Shown here piece by piece: positions 5,157 to 8,192 of a DNA stretch of 8,192 nt. The DNA lies in the NCBI GenBank assembly GCA_965363355.1, contig CBDTTM010000111.1:1-8192 (forward strand), written 5' to 3'. Source of the DNA: CBDTTM01 sp965363355 (lineage in GTDB: Bacteria; Bacillota; Negativicutes; Selenomonadales; Selenomonadaceae). The notes below the pieces were generated by a model, which saw only the letters and a program-made list of their open reading frames with translations, was not told the DNA's origin and did not search any database. Position numbers and translations under genes: made by a program. Numbering within the stretch: the stretch's first letter is position 1; each line of letters starts with the position of its first letter.

Positions 5157-6215
5157 ATGATCGCATTGGGACTGGATGACCTTGAAGCGGGAATGACATT
5201 AGCAAAAGACGTAAATAACCATATGGGTGTTGTCGAATTGGCAGAAGGAACTGTATTGACAAACCGCATCATTGATAAGCTGAAATATCGAAACATAGCT
5301 GAAATTTATGTTGAGGATTCTGCCTTAACTCGCCAAAAAGATTTTTTGGCAAAATATCAGCACCAACTTTTTATTACCGAAAGTATTTTCCAAGAAACTG
5401 CAGAAACTGGTTCTGTTCCCATAAAAAGTGCCGAACAATTCGTCAAGGGTTCATTGCAGCCCATGCTTAGGCAAAGCGGCACCATCGATTTTCTCTACCA
5501 AGCGAGAGGCAACAACCCCTATGAATACCAACACGCCATGAACGTTTCGATATTATCCGGAGTCTTGGCAAAATGGCTGCATTACGATGAAAACTCTACG
5601 GCTGAAATCATGCTTGCCGGGCTTTTGCACGACATCGGCAAGACAAAACTTCCGCCGGAGCTCCTCGCCAAAAATTCCAGCAAACGGTCCGCAAGGGAAA
5701 AAGTGCTCTATGAAAACCACAGCAAGCTCGGCTATGAGCTGCTCAAATATAACCCGAATGTATCGGAAAATGTTCGTTTATCCATTCTCGAGCATCATGA
5801 ACACACGGATTGCAGCGGTTACCCCGGGCGATTGTTAAGTGACCGTATCCATCCTTACGCCAAGATCATTGCCATCATGAATAAATACGATGGCATCACT
5901 GCTTCAGCTGAATCAAGCACGCAAACACCTTTTGCTGCACTTGATGCCATTACGCAAAAAATGTTTTCAACGCTTGATACAAAAGCTTGTATTGCCTTGA
6001 TCCACAACCTCAAAACATCCCTAATCGGATCTGAAGTCGTTCTATCGGATAACAGCAAAGGAAAGATTGCCTACTATGCCCAGGAAAACTACAAGGCTGC
6101 ACCTTTGATCAGCCTATATGAATCCAATAAGGTCCTTGACCTCAACCAACGTTCCGATCTGAAAATCATCGCTTATAATCCGGCAAAAGAGGCAAACACT
6201 GCCTTGCTGGCATAA
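5157..6215 (+). CDS. HD-GYP domain phosphodiesterase (cyclic di-GMP type)
   Basis: A 352-residue cytoplasmic protein expected to hydrolyse cyclic di-GMP or a related cyclic dinucleotide. The N-terminal part (about 5-55: DDLEAGMTLAKDV, EGTVLTNRIIDKL, IAEIYVED) is the short lead domain common before HD-GYP in Firmicutes. There is no receiver or membrane domain. The HD-GYP core runs about 110-290: H126, H158-D159 with K162 (LLHDIGKTKLP), H188 (ENHSKLGYELL), H213-H214 (LEHHEHTD), the GYP triad 221-223, and D245 (IMNKYDGITA). The usual DGSGYP reads DCSGYP, with Cys219 for Gly, while the metal ligands remain. The C-terminal 290-352 looks like a small extra beta-rich tail. AAAGGAG lies 12 bases before the ATG. 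Divergent from the amidase; ends at a bidirectional terminator. Confidence 0.93.
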   Translation: MIALGLDDLEAGMTLAKDVNNHMGVVELAEGTVLTNRIIDKLKYRNIAEIYVEDSALTRQKDFLAKYQHQLFITESIFQETAETGSVPIKSAEQFVKGSLQPMLRQSGTIDFLYQARGNNPYEYQHAMNVSILSGVLAKWLHYDENSTAEIMLAGLLHDIGKTKLPPELLAKNSSKRSAREKVLYENHSKLGYELLKYNPNVSENVRLSILEHHEHTDCSGYPGRLLSDRIHPYAKIIAIMNKYDGITASAESSTQTPFAALDAITQKMFSTLDTKACIALIHNLKTSLIGSEVVLSDNSKGKIAYYAQENYKAAPLISLYESNKVLDLNQRSDLKIIAYNPAKEANTALLA

Positions 6216-6217
6216 AA

Positions 6218-6252
6218 AAAGAGGACAACCGCACCTGCGATTTGTCCTCTTT
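6218..6252. terminator. bidirectional terminator between the HD-GYP gene and the small LuxR-type gene
   Basis: An 11-base-pair stem AAAGAGGACAA / TTGTCCTCTTT encloses a 13-base loop, three bases after the HD-GYP stop. On the minus strand the stem is extended into a run of seven T, which makes it a strong terminator for the GerE-like gene. On the plus strand the T-run is short. Confidence 0.85.
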
Positions 6253-6277
6253 CCATTTATATAAATTCAAACAGCCT

Positions 6278-6499
6278 TCATCCGATCTTACTGTATTTCA
6301 CTAACATTATAATTGCTTGTGTCTTATTTTCTAAATCCAAAGTGTTCAAGATTTTTTGCATATGATATTTCACACCACCTTCACTGATCCCCAGTCCCGC
6401 CCCAATTTCCCGATACGGTTTACCACCTGCGACCAGTTTCAAAATATAGCGCTGCCTTTCATTTAACGAGTCAAGCAATACTGCCTCTGTCTTTTCCAT
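6278..6499 (-). CDS. small GerE/LuxR-type transcription regulator
   Basis: A 73-residue protein that is little more than a LuxR-type helix-turn-helix. LNERQRYILKLVAGGKPYREIG (12-33) forms the first helices. The turn and recognition helix follow at LGISEGGVKYHMQKIL (36-51), with TLDLENKTQAI as the last helix. It has no sensor domain and compares in size with GerE of Bacillus (74 residues), a late spore-coat regulator, but no sporulation role can be claimed here. The open frame reaches 19 codons further upstream, but a GGAGG six bases before the ATG at 6497-6499 decides the start. It is divergent from the LuxR-TPR gene, which carries a second HTH of the same kind, suggesting regulatory coupling. 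Confidence 0.84.
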   Translation of the reverse strand: MEKTEAVLLDSLNERQRYILKLVAGGKPYREIGAGLGISEGGVKYHMQKILNTLDLENKTQAIIMLVKYSKIG

Positions 6500-6565
6500 G
6501 TATTTGCCTCCAATCCCAAAGTCCTCATCTTGTTTAAGCCCTTTTAGGCACAACATGCCGCAGGC

Positions 6566-6594
6566 TTTATCTCAGCAATTCTGCTTTTCAACAA
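6566..6594 (-). promoter_or_regulatory. candidate promoter of the small LuxR-type gene
   Basis: TTGTTG (6589-6594), 17 bases and GATAAA (6566-6571) read on the minus strand, giving a leader of about 60 bases. Each box matches four or more consensus positions loosely; this is a weak prediction. The rest of the 259-base gap (6500-6758) is AT-rich with no small gene that I can support. Confidence 0.3.
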
Positions 6595-6758
6595 TAACTT
6601 AAAATCTTTGCGTCTATCTGCATTTACATTTTTACATCTATCATTATTTTTTCATCCATGTTATATTTTTTTATAAAGCTATTTGTTTATTTACAAAAGA
6701 ACCAACACTATTTCAGCTCATTTCAACAACGCATCAAATCCAAGGAGGATGTCCTATC

Positions 6759-8108
6759 ATGCATGACCACAAAAAGCTCAGCAGTCGCGAAAAAGATATT
6801 CTCGCTTTTATATGTAACGGCTACACCAATACCGATATAAGCCGTATACTAAAACTTTCTATCAATACAGTGAAAGCACATACACAACACATCTACCAAA
6901 AACTTGATGTCAGCAATCGTACCGAGGCTGCCATCTGGTGGCAAAACGCAGCCTTAGCGGAAATATCCTTTGCCTATCCCGACTTGATTCTCGATGATTC
7001 TTTTGAACAACTCATACAAGACAGCCAGGATCCCTCCACAAAAGATTTTTTAATACAGCTGCAATCCAAAATAGCAGACATGCTCTCCGCCAAAGAGCTA
7101 TTCACGATTCGCGCAACTGCCGAGCCTGACATGGAAGGTTATTTCATTCGCTGGCATATAACAAATGAAATCAATACATTTGCCATCTCTGTATCGCTTG
7201 AAACCTACCCGCAAAAACAATATATCTGGAAGGGCCATTTCAGCGCCAAGAAAAAAATCAAAGCTGTTCAACTTCTCGCTTCACAAATCGTCTCTTCCTT
7301 GACCTATCAACTAATCGAACGAGAAATCCACAATGTAGTGATGACCCCGGCAGACAAAACATTATATCAAAAGCTGATCTTATCTTTCCATTTGCTAAAC
7401 CAGTCTACCCCGGAATCCATCCAACTTGCCAAAACGACACTCGATGAATTGCTGCGCATTTCACCCAATTGCATAGTTGCTCTATACAACCGCTGTATTG
7501 CAAGCTATCTGAGCATCATCACGAACAACAGCCAAAACCCAGATGATGATTTGGCAACAATTGCCATGTATTGCAAAAAATCCACACAGTTATGCCGTAA
7601 CCATGCAAGATCTTATTATATTCGCGGACTATACTTATTGCTTCAAAAGAACGTCCCTGAAGGCATCCACATGTTCGAAAAATCGCTTACCATAGACGAC
7701 TCCTTTCAAGGAAGTCATTTGATACTCGCACAGCTTTACACCTTGCTGCAAAATATCCCTGAAGCGGAAAAAAAGCTTGCCTACACCCTATCGCTATGTC
7801 CAGATTACAAATACAAAGGGAACAATCTATTTTCTATCGGAATGATATTTTTCCTATTGAAAAAATATGAAAAAGCCACGCGATTCCTTGAAGAAAATTT
7901 TTGCATATCAGAGAACCATCCCCTGGAACTTCTTTTATACACATGCGCCCTTCATCAATCCGGAAATATCAGTAAGGCAAATGAAGTTGCCAAACAAGTC
8001 TTACTAACAGAAGAATATCTACAAACACTCTTGCAATTTTTCGACAAAAAATCTGCCATATCCATTCGAAGCATCATTGAACAAAGCGGCATTGAAATAA
8101 GACCATAA
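6759..8108 (+). CDS. LuxR-HTH / TPR transcription regulator (HilA/CadC-like layout)
   Basis: A 449-residue protein. Residues 6-62 are a LuxR-type helix-turn-helix: LSSREKDILAFICNGYTNTDIS, split here, then LSINTVKAHTQHIYQKLDV. Residues 110-190 form an alpha/beta segment ending YIWKGHFSAKKKIKAVQLLASQIVSSLTYQL, spread over two lines of thought: it resembles the TolB-like middle domain of CadC/HilA-type and adenylate-cyclase-TPR proteins (the W-x-x-x-F then helix pattern). From about 200 to 425 the chain is helical with TPR-like repeats, clearest at 285-310 (YYIRGLYLLLQKNVPEGIHMF) and 318-350, and also 355-380. No membrane segment is obvious. An AAGGAGG ten bases before the ATG supports the start. 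It is probably a sensor-regulator of a local system; the ligand and targets are unknown. Confidence 0.82.
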   Translation: MHDHKKLSSREKDILAFICNGYTNTDISRILKLSINTVKAHTQHIYQKLDVSNRTEAAIWWQNAALAEISFAYPDLILDDSFEQLIQDSQDPSTKDFLIQLQSKIADMLSAKELFTIRATAEPDMEGYFIRWHITNEINTFAISVSLETYPQKQYIWKGHFSAKKKIKAVQLLASQIVSSLTYQLIEREIHNVVMTPADKTLYQKLILSFHLLNQSTPESIQLAKTTLDELLRISPNCIVALYNRCIASYLSIITNNSQNPDDDLATIAMYCKKSTQLCRNHARSYYIRGLYLLLQKNVPEGIHMFEKSLTIDDSFQGSHLILAQLYTLLQNIPEAEKKLAYTLSLCPDYKYKGNNLFSIGMIFFLLKKYEKATRFLEENFCISENHPLELLLYTCALHQSGNISKANEVAKQVLLTEEYLQTLLQFFDKKSAISIRSIIEQSGIEIRP

Positions 8109-8192
8109 CAAACTCCATCGTCTTTTGCTTGAATATACAATCTTCTTACATCGTATGCTAATACAGTATCCTTGTAAATAACCCATTTGGGT
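8109..8192. other. intergenic end of window
   Basis: No gene is visible after the LuxR-TPR stop. The final 12 bases, ACCCATTTGGGT, form a small inverted repeat that could be the start of a hairpin cut by the window edge, so a terminator for the preceding gene may lie just outside. Confidence 0.3.

Noticed and set aside
5015..5296. 93-codon minus-strand open frame over the HD-GYP start
   Set aside because: It runs antisense to the conserved HD-GYP N-terminus, has low-complexity composition and covers the promoter region.
6552..6559. GGCATGTT on the minus strand upstream of the small LuxR-type gene, 7 of 8 bases like the shared -10 box
   Set aside because: No TKGTAA lies 14 bases upstream (ATTGCT instead) and the distance to the start codon is about 52 bases rather than 22-24.

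Overview
The window looks like a chromosomal stretch from a low-to-mid GC Firmicute. The small proteins YvrJ, DUF1659 and DUF2922, strong GGAGG-type ribosome binding sites and a GerE-like regulator all point that way. The style fits Negativicutes (Selenomonas/Sporomusa relatives) or a Clostridium/Bacillus relative, but I cannot fix the genus from sequence alone. I see no rRNA, tRNA, CRISPR array or insertion sequence.

Left part (1-2300, all minus strand): a small operon reads DUF4870 membrane protein, then dTDP-4-dehydrorhamnose reductase (rfbD), then a UDP-glucose 4-epimerase-like sugar epimerase. A further gene may start at the window edge. This is nucleotide-sugar supply for surface polysaccharide. 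Two extended -10 promoters are visible, one before the operon and one before the epimerase.

Middle part (2339-4996): this is the most interesting section. It holds a YvrJ-family small membrane protein (minus), a short sigma-70-type factor transcribed divergently from it (plus), a possible ComK-like regulator that overlaps the sigma gene tail to tail (minus), and a minus-strand run of amidase, DUF1659 and DUF2922 ending in a strong terminator. The yvrJ, DUF1659 and amidase genes all have the same element just upstream: TKGTAA, exactly 14 bases, then GGCATGTA, 22 to 24 bases before the start codon. This resembles the -35/-10 of an alternative sigma factor, and the sigma factor encoded in the cluster is the obvious candidate to read it. 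The module pairs a holin-sized membrane protein with an amidase that has no signal peptide, under a dedicated sigma factor. This recalls the TcdR/TcdE and UviA/UviB logic, but the function is unproven.

Right part (5060-8192): a stand-alone HD-GYP phosphodiesterase (plus) is divergent from the amidase. It is followed by a bidirectional terminator and a 73-residue GerE/LuxR-type regulator (minus). Divergent from that is a 449-residue regulator with a LuxR HTH, a middle domain and TPR repeats (plus). The last 84 bases hold no gene I can see.
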